The translations under genes were made by a program, and so were the position numbers. The notes below the pieces were generated by a model. That model worked only from the letters and a program-made list of their open reading frames with translations. It searched no databases and was not told the origin of the DNA. From positions 62,001 through 126,000 of the forward strand of contig NZ_JAMXSR020000001.1 in NCBI RefSeq assembly GCF_024124765.2: a stretch of 64,000 bases of DNA. Direction: 5' to 3'. Positions 1-9,479 of this stretch are shown in pieces; position 1 is the first letter of the stretch; each line of letters opens with the position of its first letter. This DNA is from Sphingomonas sp. H160509 (GTDB taxonomy: Bacteria; Pseudomonadota; Alphaproteobacteria; Sphingomonadales; Sphingomonadaceae).

Positions 1-696
1 GAGGCTCGCCGGCATAGGCCTGGTGCAGCGCGGTCTCGCGGTTATTGGCGCAATACACCTGATTGGCGAGGTCGCGACTACCGAGAACAGAGATTGGTCG
101 TTCGACGACACGCACGTTCATCGACCGCAACGTGTTCGAAAGCGCCCGGCAATAGCCGCAGCGGAAGTCGCTGAAGACCGTGACCGTCTTGCCCGACTGG
201 TTGCCCCACACGATCGCGCCATCCTTGGGGAGACCGTCGAGCGAAATGCGTGAAGGGGTTGTCGGCGAAGCAGCGCCGGCAGCCTTGGCGATGGGGGCTC
301 GCCGCCGTCGGGTGCGTTGTTGGCCTTGGCTGCGCCGCCAATCAGCGTGTCCGGGTTGATCTCGAGGAGGCGAGTTGCAGTGAGATCCTGCCGCGTCTCC
401 ATGTCGTAGACACGACCGATAACGAGATAGCGTCCCGACCGATCAACGTAGAACAGGTTGTTGCCGGCCGTCACTTCGCAGAGGCCATCGACGATCGCAC
501 AATCGACCTTGCTGACCTGCGTTTTGGGCAGGCGGGCCTTCAGAAGGGCGATCACCGATGCGTCTGCCGGACGAAGCGCGGCATAAGCGGCCTTCGCGCC
601 GATCGCGGCAGCAACGAACGCTGCGATGACCAAAAGAAGGACCAGCACCCGACCAACGGTCAGACGCCTGCCAGCGGTGCTATCAGTTCCGAACAT
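1..696 (-). CDS. dsbC: DsbC-like thiol:disulfide isomerase of the tra cluster (partial, frameshifted)
   Basis: Periplasmic disulfide isomerase of the kind that accompanies F-type conjugation genes. A membrane anchor lies at about residues 15-35, followed by a DsbC-like N-terminal dimerisation domain. The thioredoxin-fold active site CGYC is encoded at 149-160. The N-terminal and CGYC halves are in different frames. They join if the G run at 293-297 (minus-strand CCCCC) had six bases instead of five. The gene overlaps the end of traB by 14 bp and its start follows GGAGGGT. The 3' end lies outside the window. It probably folds disulfide-containing pilus assembly proteins. I am sure of the family; the frameshift is probably a sequence error. 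Confidence 0.8.
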
Positions 697-2032
697 AAAC
701 ACCCTCCAGGAAGACGATCTCGACGTCGACGCCGGTCGGCATTTCGATGACCGGCTGGTACTGCTCGGCACGCTCGATCAGGTATTTCGAGACCATGTCG
801 CCAGCCTCGCCAACGCCATTTCCGATCCCGCCTTGTGCGATGTCGCCCATGCCGAGCTGCTGGCGCTTGCCGTTGACCTGAACATTGCTGCCCTGGAGGA
901 AAGAGTTCGAATTGGCTGCGAAACCCTTGCCGATCCCGCCGACGAGGCCCGCAATGAAAGCTTGGCTGACGAGTGACCCTTCGCGGCTGACGACACGTCC
1001 GCGAACGCCGGTCTTGCCGCCGAACGCGATGAAGCCTTTGACCTCGGACACGGCGTAGCGACCGCCCGGTTGAGGGCAGGTCATCTTTTGCAGCTTCACG
1101 TAGACCTTCTCACTCGAAAGCTCTGCGCGCGCCGCACCGTTGATGAGGCAGCCTTGGATTTTCGTCGTGAGCAGCTTGCCATTCTGCAGCACCGACCGCG
1201 CGGGGCCGGTGACGCGAAGGACGACGGGCAAAGGATCAGTCTGGCTGTTGGTGCCGGCTGCGGCATCGACACCAACGATGACCTTGGCGCTCGCAAAGCT
1301 GTTGGGTGGAAGGTAGTTCGGACTGTCGGTGTAGACCGTGTTGCCCTTTGAAACCTTCGAGGCATTACCGGCCTCGGCAGAGCCAAACGAGACCATCTTA
1401 ACTTCGCTGAGGCGCGCAGGTGGAAGGTCCGGACCGGGAGTAGCGCCTGCCGCGCCGGGGCGACCGTAAAGGGCGGCGCTACCAGGGCCGTACATTGCCT
1501 GCGGCCCGGGCATCGGGGCAGGCGCTGCGGCACGCTCGTTGACCTGCCGACGCAACTGATCGTTTTCGGCCTGATAGGCGGATACGACGCGCTGGCCATC
1601 GCTCGACATTGACTGGTTCTGTGCGCGCATCGCGTCGAGCTGCTCGGCTAGCTGCGCGACGCGAGCGTTGGTGCCCTCGACACCCTTCAGCTGGTTTTCG
1701 TTCGACTGGAAACGGTTCTCCGACTGCGCCATCCACTCCTGCTCGGACTTGGTCTTGTTGGTCATGTCGCTGACCGAGACCGTCTTCTTGTCCGCGCTAT
1801 CGGGATCGATCTTCTTGACCGCGTCGTCACCGCCAAAGATCCAGAACGAGGATGCGACGAGAACCACGCCGCAGCCTGCCGCCAGCTTCATCTGCTGCTT
1901 CTTGCGGGTCTCAACGTTGCCATCCAGTTCCGAGGCGATTGGGGATACGCCGTCGCCGTCGCCGTCGCCGTCAACGACTTCGGGAGCGTCGAGCGGCTTA
2001 CGCTCGCGAGAGAAAATATCTTTGATGCCCAT
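683..2032 (-). CDS. traB: TraB, VirB10-like T4SS inner/outer membrane bridge
   Basis: A 449-residue conjugal transfer protein of the F-type TraB (VirB10/TrbI) family, expected to span inner membrane and periplasm and link to the outer-membrane core made by TraK and TraV. A short acidic cytoplasmic N-terminus precedes a single membrane segment near residues 48-68. A polar coiled-coil/low-complexity stretch follows (about 95-200), then a C-terminal beta-rich TrbI-like domain. It lies in the order traA-L-E-K-B, as in the F plasmid, and starts 4 bp after the traK stop. Intact reading frame. Confidence 0.9.
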   Translation of the reverse strand: MGIKDIFSRERKPLDAPEVVDGDGDGDGVSPIASELDGNVETRKKQQMKLAAGCGVVLVASSFWIFGGDDAVKKIDPDSADKKTVSVSDMTNKTKSEQEWMAQSENRFQSNENQLKGVEGTNARVAQLAEQLDAMRAQNQSMSSDGQRVVSAYQAENDQLRRQVNERAAAPAPMPGPQAMYGPGSAALYGRPGAAGATPGPDLPPARLSEVKMVSFGSAEAGNASKVSKGNTVYTDSPNYLPPNSFASAKVIVGVDAAAGTNSQTDPLPVVLRVTGPARSVLQNGKLLTTKIQGCLINGAARAELSSEKVYVKLQKMTCPQPGGRYAVSEVKGFIAFGGKTGVRGRVVSREGSLVSQAFIAGLVGGIGKGFAANSNSFLQGSNVQVNGKRQQLGMGDIAQGGIGNGVGEAGDMVSKYLIERAEQYQPVIEMPTGVDVEIVFLEGVYVRN

Positions 2033-2035
2033 GGC

Positions 2036-2856
2036 TTAGTTTCCGTTCCGCGAGACGAGGTAAGCGGTCGTGACACGACCCGGCGCGAGCTTGGGTTCGG
2101 CGATCGAGACCGCGAGCGCGCTCGATGGAGCCACGCTGGCCTCGGTCAGCACCGTTTCCCTTAGTGCCCTTGTTTTCGATGCGCAGGACGCGGCCGGTGA
2201 GAGCGTCGCCGCGATATTCAGCGATCATCTGAACTTTGAGGTCGCCGACATAGACGGGCTTGAGCGAGCGCTGACGCATCTCAAAGCCATCGACCGTCTT
2301 GTTGGCGTACATCGCCTGCACCAGCGTTACAGCGGCCTCTTCCTGCGGAGACGTTTGTGCAACCTTGGTGGTCGTACCGGCTTCCGCAGCGTCGGCCTTG
2401 GCAATCGCGGGGTTCGAGACGAACACCTGCACCGCCTGGTCGCCGCTGATCCGGCACTGGAACTTGTAGACGTAGCCGCGCTTGCTGGTGCCGAAGAACG
2501 ACAGGAGTTGGCGACCGAAGCCCTCCGGGACCGACAGGTAGATGTCGCCCCGGACCGGCTCGTTGACGACGGAGAAGTCGTCCGAGGGGTTGCCGGTATT
2601 GATCTTGGACACACCAGCGAACTCGTCACCGACAAGGCTGATCCGAGTGAGATCCTTGGCCGACGCGTTGCAGAATACCTGCGCACCGTCGTCGGCCATT
2701 AGCGTCTGGTCGCCAGTCGCGAAGGCGGGGGGCCGCAAAGACGAAGATCGCCACGGCAATTAGAGCGGCACCGGCGATGCGGCTCAACCAGCAAAAGTTG
2801 CGGCTGGAGAGGGCAGTGCCGAGCGCAGCACTGCCAAAAGCGTAGATTGCGGTCAC
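2036..2856 (-). CDS. traK: TraK, F-type T4SS secretin-like outer-membrane protein (two frameshifts)
   Basis: TraK (VirB9-like) is the outer-membrane core component of F-type mating apparatus. The start is a GTG overlapping the traE stop (GTGA). A signal peptide with a hydrophobic core ends around the cleavage motif AFA-TGD. The frame breaks twice. The C run opposite 2727-2732 has six bases where five restore the signal peptide to the mature protein. A second extra base lies near 2158-2160, where removal restores the C-terminus ending in VSRNGN. The central 170 residues are continuous and TraK-like. Both breaks are in short homopolymers, so I treat the gene as intact in life. Confidence 0.85.
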
Positions 2857-3425
2857 ATCGCAGCTCCCGGACGGGTCTTTGGTTGGACCATGCTGAAGCC
2901 GACGAGCTTCAGGGTCATGCCGGCATATTCCCAGTCGTAGACAAAGGTCCGCTGCTCGGATGACACGATTTTCTGGCCGATGACCGTGTTGAGCTTGCCC
3001 GACACGGTAGACTGGAGCGCCTTGGGGTCGATCTCCATGCCCTCGAGCGTAAAATACTGCGACATGCTGGAGCCGCGCTGCTCATCGACGATCTTGAGGA
3101 GGTCGGCTTTGATCTTGCCCTGCGACTTAGGCGAGACGATCGCGAGAACCGACTTCATCCAATAGTCGAGGCTGCTCGGCGTGCGGTTAAGCGTCAGCAC
3201 GGCCGTATCGCGGGTCACAAGCTCCAGATACTCGCGCGAGACACCCGACGTGGAAAGTGTGACCGGTGAGCCCAGAACAGGCTGCAGCACAATTTCGCGG
3301 CTACGTGTCGCCGACATCAGGAGCAGGAGCGCAACAAAACCGGCAAGAACCAGGGCGGCTATACCGAGGACATTACGCTGGCGAAGGACGCGCTGGCTTT
3401 GCGCGTGCTGGTAGGAAAAATCCAT
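2853..3425 (-). CDS. traE: TraE, inner-membrane T4SS protein
   Basis: A 190-residue TraE-family protein of F-type conjugation, counterpart of VirB8, acting at the inner membrane/periplasm in pilus assembly. One membrane segment lies at about residues 22-41 after a short basic N-terminus. The rest is a periplasmic domain rich in beta structure. It starts 1 bp after the traL stop and overlaps the traK start by 4 bp, so translation is likely coupled through traL-E-K. Confidence 0.9.
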   Translation of the reverse strand: MDFSYQHAQSQRVLRQRNVLGIAALVLAGFVALLLLMSATRSREIVLQPVLGSPVTLSTSGVSREYLELVTRDTAVLTLNRTPSSLDYWMKSVLAIVSPKSQGKIKADLLKIVDEQRGSSMSQYFTLEGMEIDPKALQSTVSGKLNTVIGQKIVSSEQRTFVYDWEYAGMTLKLVGFSMVQPKTRPGAAM

Positions 3426-3426
3426 G

Positions 3427-3717
3427 TCAGCCCACCATCAGTCGGAGGTAGGAAGGTGGCGTGGCGCGCAGCGACGGGAAGCCGCCTGGCAGATGCCAAT
3501 ACGCCAGATGAATCAGCCACGACGTTGCCCGTCCCGCCTTGGCCCTCCTAAGGGCCCACCAGCCTAGGACGGCTAAGCCGATCCCGATGACGATGTGTTG
3601 GGACAGGATCCCCCAAGTGAAGGGGATAACCATCGCGAGGAACTCGTCGAGCGTCCAGAACCCGATCAGCTCAGGATCGTCGAGGTGCGATGGGATCACG
3701 TACTTATCGGCTGACAT
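3427..3717 (-). CDS. traL: TraL, small inner-membrane T4SS protein
   Basis: A 96-residue TraL/VirB3-like protein. The N-terminal motif with HLDDPELIGFWTLDE is typical of F-type TraL. Two close membrane segments follow (about residues 25-60), then an aromatic, basic C-terminus. The ATG at 3717 was chosen because an upstream in-frame extension would overlap the pilin gene and has no family resemblance. It sits between traA and traE. Confidence 0.9.
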   Translation of the reverse strand: MSADKYVIPSHLDDPELIGFWTLDEFLAMVIPFTWGILSQHIVIGIGLAVLGWWALRRAKAGRATSWLIHLAYWHLPGGFPSLRATPPSYLRLMVG

Positions 3718-3776
3718 CACGCCACCTTCAAAGACGGTGCCGGCGAAGCTGCTATCAACGCCGGCCCCGGGTCGGT

Positions 3777-4097
3777 TCAGATGGTGGCGGTGACGGTCGA
3801 GGTGACGATCGGAATGCCGGTACCGGCACCGACGCCGACACCGACCGGGATCGCGACCTGGCCGAGCGAGAAGCGGCCCGAGGCCAGGCCGACGACGCCG
3901 CCAGCGAGCGACAGGACGGTGATGATCTTGCCGCCCGAGCCTTCGAGGAAGCCCGTGAAGGCATTGAGTGCCGTGTTGAACGTAGCGTCTGCACCGGCGA
4001 ATGCCGGCGAAGCGAGAACAACGGCTGCTGCTGCCGCACCAATGACCGCCAGGGCGGTCGTCTCGGCGCGACGGCCGATCTTGAACGTGGTCTTCAT
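3777..4097 (-). CDS. traA: TraA-type conjugative pilin precursor
   Basis: A 106-residue pilin precursor: a basic N-terminus, a hydrophobic signal segment ending ASPAFA-GAD, and two hydrophobic membrane segments separated by a short glycine-rich loop, as in TraA/VirB2 pilins. It is the first gene of the minus-strand tra operon. The Shine-Dalgarno AAGGAG sits 11 nt before ATG and forms the left half of the palindrome AAGGAG-A-CTCCTT (4101-4113). Whether this affects translation is unknown. I see no separate pilin acetylase or cyclase in the window. Confidence 0.88.
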   Translation of the reverse strand: MKTTFKIGRRAETTALAVIGAAAAAVVLASPAFAGADATFNTALNAFTGFLEGSGGKIITVLSLAGGVVGLASGRFSLGQVAIPVGVGVGAGTGIPIVTSTVTATI

Positions 4098-4442
4098 GAT
4101 AAGGAGTCTCCTTCGATCGAGCGCTGTTCAGCGCGCCCAAGAGGAGATTGGCCGGCAGCAATCTTCAGTCGCAAACGGAAATCGTCGGAACATTGCTAAC
4201 GCTTATGCATTTCTTAACATTCCGAGCTGATATTGCCTTTTGCGAATCACCTTGCCCGACTTGGCCGGGCGCCCGCCCGGAATTTCAGGGCACCTGCCCG
4301 AGAAACGCGGGCGGCCTGTTTTGGAATACCCGGTCATCTAGTTTGGCATCCAGATCGTAACTGGTTTAGCTGTTACGCTGCAGAATGCGGTTTTCGCCTT
4401 TTATGAGTATGAAAGGGTCCGGAGTGGACCCGGGATCGAAGG
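4098..4442. promoter_or_regulatory. Divergent intergenic region between tra operon and 4443 gene
   Basis: Promoter-bearing gap between the leftward tra operon and a rightward small gene. It contains a strong hairpin, CCGGGC-GCCC-GCCCGG at 4265-4280. A second inverted pair, GCCCG/CGGGC, lies just after (about 4296-4314) and is followed by a TTTT run. The promoters themselves were not resolved. One of the hairpins could terminate an unseen rightward transcript or bind a regulator. Confidence 0.4.
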
Positions 4443-4923
4443 TTGACCAAAGTGACGGCTGAAAAGGCGTTTTATATTTCCGTCTCGGATCACTATTTCC
4501 GGCTGACCACCGAAGGTGTCAGACTTCTGTCGAACAAGCATCGTTCGTATTATTCTTTGCCTATGGTCATAGACGAACGCGCCGAGCGTGCTTCCGACTT
4601 GGTAAATAGCTATGACGCTGAGGACATGCGAAGTCATCTTCGCATAATCTCGAGCGAGAGGGGAGGTCGAGATCGACTTCTCTATCCTAGAGACGAGCGC
4701 CAGCACGATCGAGGCAGCTGCACTCTCGCTTGGTGAGGCACTCGGGCAAGAGGTTCTCTTAGCTGACGCTGTGTCGCTGGTACTTTTTGACCTCATTGTT
4801 GAACGGAATGCTACGGAGGTTCTCACAAAGCTTGGGCTTTCCGCTTCTGAGGCCGAAAATTACCGCGTTTCCCTGAAGAAGAAAGATGCGAACGTCATCC
4901 CGTTGCGACCTAAACGGCCATAA
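4443..4923 (+). CDS. Hypothetical protein next to replication region (frameshifted)
   Basis: About 159 residues once one extra G is removed from the run at 4660-4663. The second half then runs in one frame to the TAA at 4921. The protein is soluble and mixed alpha/beta in appearance. The C-terminal part has regular heptad-like leucines, and it ends with a basic, proline-containing tail. I do not recognise the family. It is divergent from the tra operon and upstream of an HTH gene, so a regulatory role is possible but unproven. Confidence 0.6.
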
Positions 4924-4998
4924 CCACTTGTTTCGAACCAGCTTTAGGGTTGCCTTTTACGATTTGGTGAGTCTACCAATAAGCCATCAGCCGGGAGA

Positions 4999-5595
4999 AT
5001 GGCGATGGGCGAAGCGACGCGAAGTTGGGCGGAAAACCCAGCGGGGGTAATTCCGAGTTTCGAATTAGAGGATTACATCCTAGCCAGGATGGACCTTGCA
5101 CGGGTAAGTGTCAGGGAACTGGCGACATTGACAAAAATCGGTCGGAGCCGTCTCCATGACGGGCTTCACCGAAAGGTCGAAAAGCGTGTCGCTCTCAAGA
5201 TGCCTGAAATAGCAGCTATCCTCGAGGCATTGGGCATCAGCAAAATCGAAGCAATGTATGCTCAGGATCTGCTCCAAAAAAACGAGGCGGGAGTCGAACT
5301 AAGAGACCTTTTGAAGGTCATATCAATGGTACTCGGCGTCGTGACCGGCCTTCCTGAGCAGATCATTACCGTTGTAAGGCATGTTGACGGTCTCGGTTTT
5401 GACGATGTTCGACCTGAGCACGGCGAAGCTGCTCAAGAGCTGATAGTACGAGCCATAGAGGTGGAATACCAAAAATCGGTATGCGCCGGTCCAAACGGCT
5501 CGACGAGTTTGGCGAGGAATAACGGGTCCCGAACGGCTCGTTTGGTTATGCCGGGATGGCACCGTTTCCCCCCTCTCGCGGGCTCACTGAGATAG
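4999..5595 (+). CDS. HTH-domain protein upstream of iterons
   Basis: A 198-residue protein whose residues about 35-95 resemble a Cro/CI-type helix-turn-helix (VSVRELATLTKIGRSRLHDG, followed by a second helical pair). The start ATG at 4999 follows GGGAG at good spacing. The middle is helical and hydrophobic; the last 40 residues are low-complexity and may not be conserved. The stop codon lies inside the first iteron. Its place just before repC suggests a copy-number or transfer regulator. This is inference only. Confidence 0.65.
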   Translation: MAMGEATRSWAENPAGVIPSFELEDYILARMDLARVSVRELATLTKIGRSRLHDGLHRKVEKRVALKMPEIAAILEALGISKIEAMYAQDLLQKNEAGVELRDLLKVISMVLGVVTGLPEQIITVVRHVDGLGFDDVRPEHGEAAQELIVRAIEVEYQKSVCAGPNGSTSLARNNGSRTARLVMPGWHRFPPLAGSLR

Positions 5596-5776
5596 GGTAA
5601 CTGAAAGCACGAGCGATACTCTAAGCTGCTACTCTCGGCGAGGGAGGGGCGTGTCGCGTAGCGACGTGCCTCTCGTGCTTTCAGTTACTCTATCTAATGA
5701 AGCCCTTTTTGGTGCGTCCGACATACGGAAACTGAAAGCACGAGAATTTCCTCGTCAAAGAAACCGAAAGCACGAG
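5591..5776. repeat. Iteron cluster 1, probable oriV / Rep operator
   Basis: Four copies of an iteron with core AACTGAAAGCACGAG or AACCGAAAGCACGAG. Copy 1 is at 5591-5615 (plus, preceded by GATAGGGT). Copy 2 is at 5672-5694 (inverted). Copies 3 and 4 are at 5728-5744 and 5760-5776 (plus). Copies 1 and 2 face each other across about 55 bp. The set lies directly before repC and matches a second set before repA, so it is the probable Rep binding region. Confidence 0.85.
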
Positions 5777-6056
5777 CCAACGCGAGCGACTTCCCATGCC
5801 GCTGCCGTTTAGGCTGTCGCTATCGCCGAATCCGGATTCACGGGAGGCGATCTCGAGGTCGCTTGGCCTCGCGAAACCTAATTGAGGGAATGCCGTGCAA
5901 AGAAGAAAAGCCCGGCAATAGGTCGGAGCTTTCGGAATTTCGGAAGTGCTGCGTAGCAACGGCGGCATAGCCAAATTACGATGATGCAGCGGGAATGCGT
6001 GCCTAGCGCGCCACGGACTTCTGCGTCCGCACGGAAATCCAAAGGGGGTTCTCCGA
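5777..6056. other. Non-coding spacer before repC
   Basis: Sequence between the iterons and repC. No convincing gene on either strand. It likely carries the repC promoter; GGGGG at about 6047 lies shortly before the repC start. Nothing else recognised. Confidence 0.4.
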
Positions 6057-7407
6057 ATGAATTCTATTACCTTCGCTCCAGGGGCTGGCCATCGGCGAGT
6101 AGACGAACGCACAGCATCGACTGGACGGATCGCTGAAGGCTTTTCCGGGCTTCCCGAACGCGTAAGTCATCGGCATGTTCTAACAGCTTTTAAACGTGCA
6201 GCTCCCTACATTGGTGTACCATCTCGCCTTGTGCATGCGGTTGACACACTGATGAGTTGGTCGCGGGAGGTAGACTGGAGTGAGGGACAGCGCCCAATTG
6301 TCTTTCCCTCTAACGAAACGCTCAGTCAAAAGCTTGGAATTGGTATTCGGCAGCTTCAAAAGCTGCTGAACAGTGCAACGCGGTGGGGTCTGGTTGCACA
6401 CCGCGACAGCGCCAATGGCAAGCGTATCGGAGCAAGGGGGAAAAGACGGCCGGCTGATCTATGCTTACGGGATAGACCTTAGCCCGCTTGGCGTGCGCTA
6501 CGATGAATTCGTCCGCATAGCTGTCGAGGGGACAGAGGCGGACCAGCGCATAAATGTTCTTCGAAAGCGTCTTACCGCAGCCCGCCGCCGCATCAGCAGT
6601 CTGGTGCAGCTTATCATCGACGAGGAAATTGGAGGTGTCGATGCAACCGGCATAATCGAAAGCACTCAGTTGGCTACTCACCAGATGCGGAAGGTTCGGG
6701 ATGAACGTCTGCTCCAGGCGTGTGTTTCAAAGCTGGAAGGTCATGCGGCAGCGCTCGATGAGCGCATTAGGACGGTTTCGGAGAGGGATAACGAGGAAAT
6801 GGAACCGGTAAAAGATTCACCCTCGGGCGTCTTAAACGACACCCACTATACAACTACAAAACAACCAACCATTGCTAAAGCAATATACAGTAGAGGCTTG
6901 GCGAAAAACGGTGGTGAGCGAGGCTACGACGTCCGTAACAACGAGCCGCAAAGTGAAGTTGAGGCGGACCTAGCCCATCACGGCGTTGATCCGAGCTTTA
7001 TTGCCGCCGTGGCTCCCGAGTTCATTTCGTGTCCTCCCGAGCAAATGACATGGGGTATTATCATCGGTGACGCCGAGAGGCTCATTGCCCAGGCTGCGAT
7101 CCCAGCCAATGTTTGGCGTGAGGCTTGTCGACTAATGGGTCAGAAAGGCGCGGCAGCCTCGGTTATCGCGACGGCCCATAAACACGTTCGAGGCGATGTC
7201 GACCGCCCCGGAGCGTATCTTCGCGGCATGAATAAGAACGCCGCCTCGGGGAAACTGAACTTGGGGCGGACTTTTCATGGCCTGAAGGACCACGCCAAAA
7301 GGCAACCAGTCCGCTCGCTATCGAGCAGCTCAGACCTTCGATCCGTAGGCCAGCTTTTGGCGACGGCGCTGAGGTCTGGAAGTCGGGTCGGGCCGGCATT
7401 GCTGTGA
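6057..7407 (+). CDS. repC: RepC-like (RP-C) plasmid replication initiator (frameshifted)
   Basis: About 450 residues with the RP-C N-terminal winged-helix pattern: HRHVLTAFKRAAPYIGVPSR, then a FPSNETLSQKLG segment, then HRDSANGKR followed by YAYGIDLSPL. This is typical of alphaproteobacterial RepC proteins that bind and open the origin. The frame breaks at the GGGGGAAAA run, 6436-6444. Removing one base joins ARGK to DGRLIYAYG. The C-terminal half (RP-C_C-like) ends before iteron cluster 2. No repA/repB partition partners of the repABC type are visible, unlike canonical RepC plasmids. Confidence 0.82.
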
Positions 7408-7412
7408 GTGAG

Positions 7413-7524
7413 GATAGGGTAACCGAAAGCACGAGCCCTAGCGTCTGCTTTCGTTGTACCCTGACGAGATCCGGCGATCGCGACCGATTGAACCGCCAAA
7501 GCTCGTGCCTTCAGTTACCCTATG
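7413..7524. repeat. Iteron cluster 2 upstream of repA
   Basis: A plus-strand iteron at 7413-7436 (GATAGGGTAACCGAAAGCAC core) faces an inverted copy at 7501-7524 (CTCGTGCCTTCAGTTACCC). A degenerate inverted copy lies near 7441-7463. The arrangement mirrors the copy 1/copy 2 pair of cluster 1. Inverted iteron pairs over a rep promoter commonly serve autoregulation. That role is inferred here. Confidence 0.8.
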
Positions 7525-7587
7525 TTCGACTAGGGGTGATTCTAGAGGATAGAATGGTAAGAAGGGGGTGTATTGCAAAGGGGATCG

Positions 7588-8466
7588 ATGATGGCGAAAT
7601 CACCAGCGATAGCGCGGCAGATTTCACTGTTCGACATGGACAGCCCGCTTCACGGAAAAGTCCGCGGCGAGCGGAGCATCATGGACTACCCGTTCTTCGT
7701 GCTTTCGAAGAATGCGCACCTTGAGCCTATCGAGTACAAGCATGACCAAGTGACCATTCAAATCCGGCCAAGCGCAACCGGTGTTGCGACAATGTGGGAC
7801 AAGGAAATCCTTCTGTATGTTGCCTCCCTCGTTGCGCAGGCGATAGCTGATGGCCAGATCTCAGATGAGGACGTGACTTTTTCAGCTCATGACTTTTTTC
7901 GCATCACCGGAGTCGAGCGACCGTCGGTACGCGATTACCGGCGGTTTGGCGAAGCGCTGGAACGCCTTCAAGGCACTCAGATAAAGACGAATATCGAGAC
8001 CGGATCAAAAATCGACCGGGGCTGGTTCTCGTGGCTGTCCGAGGCGCAGGTCGAGTACGAGAAAATGGCGAACGGGGACGAAGTCCTTCGCTATGTGCGC
8101 GTCCGGCCATGCAATTGGCTATACCGCGCAATCAAACGTGATCAGCGAATCTACCATTATCACCATGACTATTTTCGTTTGGGTGCAATCGAACGTCGTC
8201 TTTACGAAATTGCCCATTGTTACTGTGAAGCTGGTCCAATCGACATCAATCTTGAGGAGCTTCACCACAAAATTGGGTCTATGGGTCCAATGAAACGGCT
8301 AAAGCAGCTTCTCAAGAGCATTGAAGCAGAGAACCGGCTACCAGAGTATGACGTCAGCTTGATCGAGGTCGTATCCGGCGAACGAACAGACTCGCTTGGT
8401 CGTCGCCGTAAATCCGTCACTACATCGGTTCGCATGAAGCCTAGGCAGAGGTCAATTTCTGCTTAG
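7588..8466 (+). CDS. repA: RepA-type (RPA family) replication initiator
   Basis: A 292-residue protein of the 'replication initiator protein A' family found on alphaproteobacterial plasmids. It has the conserved opening with ISLFDMD and MDYPFFVLSKN. A winged-helix region contains MWDKEILLYVASLV and FFRITG..R...DYRRF. A second half is rich in Tyr/His, with YHYHHDYFRLGAIERRLYE. Start ATG at 7588 follows AAAGGGG. It lies immediately after iteron cluster 2 and ends tail to tail with the transglycosylase gene. Having an RPA and an RP-C protein side by side is unusual. Confidence 0.88.
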   Translation: MMAKSPAIARQISLFDMDSPLHGKVRGERSIMDYPFFVLSKNAHLEPIEYKHDQVTIQIRPSATGVATMWDKEILLYVASLVAQAIADGQISDEDVTFSAHDFFRITGVERPSVRDYRRFGEALERLQGTQIKTNIETGSKIDRGWFSWLSEAQVEYEKMANGDEVLRYVRVRPCNWLYRAIKRDQRIYHYHHDYFRLGAIERRLYEIAHCYCEAGPIDINLEELHHKIGSMGPMKRLKQLLKSIEAENRLPEYDVSLIEVVSGERTDSLGRRRKSVTTSVRMKPRQRSISA

Positions 8467-9365
8467 AAGCGCTGCATCGCGGCGACCTTGGTATAGCCCG
8501 CTGACCGATTATAGATCGGGGAAGGCGAGCGAGCTGGCGACGTCAGCCGCGACCAGTTCGCGATAATGGCTGAGACGTAAGCCTGTGTTTCGGTGATGCG
8601 CGGGACCATGCCGCCGTGCACGCGACCTGGACCTGCGTTATAGGCGGCCAGCGCCAAGTGAACTTGCCCGAAACGATCAAGCTGCTGGCGGAGATAACGG
8701 GCACCACCACGCATGTTCTGCAGCGGATCATACCGATCGACGCCGAGGCCTACTGCCGTCTTCGGCATTAGCTGCGCGAGGCCGTAGGCGTTCGCCGTCG
8801 ATGTCGCGATCGGATTGTACCCGCTCTCGCGGATAATCATCGCATCGAACAAACCGGTCGGGATACCATGCTCGCAGGCTACCGCGCTCATCATCCCATA
8901 GTAGGCGGCACGACGCGCCTCCGCACTCCGTGCAAGAAACCCAGACGGACGATAGGACAGCGGAGCGCAACCGGGTTTGAAAGAGACGGGCTGGACGGTG
9001 ATCCCCCCGCGTAGCCAGCTCGGAACCTGGATAGATGAAAACGCCGCAACACCCGTGGGCTCGCCACTCATAATAGGAACACCCACCGGGGTTACTGCCG
9101 CTGCGGCCATCTCCTGCTGCATGCGAAACTGGACGTAACGGCGACTAAGATCATGGACCTGAAAGGCGTCAGTCAGCGGCGACGGCTCGACTATTGCCGC
9201 TGCTGTTGGGATCCCGGGCAAAGAGCTCGTGGTATCGGTCGGCAGGCTCCCCGTCATCGAGATCAGCTGAACCTTCCGGAACGCCGACGCCTTTGGAGCG
9301 GCACCGGCTTGCGAACCGACGATTAGAGCGGCGCAAAGGCCAGCAGCAGCGAGTGGATAACGCAC
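8463..9365 (-). CDS. Lytic transglycosylase (SLT domain, VirB1-like)
   Basis: Periplasmic peptidoglycan hydrolase likely opening the wall for the mating channel. The GTG at 9365 begins VRYPLAAAGLCAALIVG, a clear signal peptide, and a GGGGG run lies upstream. An in-frame ATG at 9431 would add 22 residues. The C-terminal SLT domain shows the catalytic glutamate in MIIRESGYNP, then AYGLAQLMPKTA, then LALAAYNAGPGRV, the three classical motifs. A helical spacer of about 120 residues separates signal and domain. Confidence 0.9.
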   Translation of the reverse strand: MRYPLAAAGLCAALIVGSQAGAAPKASAFRKVQLISMTGSLPTDTTSSLPGIPTAAAIVEPSPLTDAFQVHDLSRRYVQFRMQQEMAAAAVTPVGVPIMSGEPTGVAAFSSIQVPSWLRGGITVQPVSFKPGCAPLSYRPSGFLARSAEARRAAYYGMMSAVACEHGIPTGLFDAMIIRESGYNPIATSTANAYGLAQLMPKTAVGLGVDRYDPLQNMRGGARYLRQQLDRFGQVHLALAAYNAGPGRVHGGMVPRITETQAYVSAIIANWSRLTSPARSPSPIYNRSAGYTKVAAMQRF

Positions 9366-9479
9366 GGAAAACCCCCAATGGCCTTGATATCGAGGAGTTG
9401 AGATCAAGCGGTTTGTGCTTGTCAAGACCACCAGACCTGCCGAAACTGAGCCAAATCAGCGCCTGAAGGTCACTCGAAC

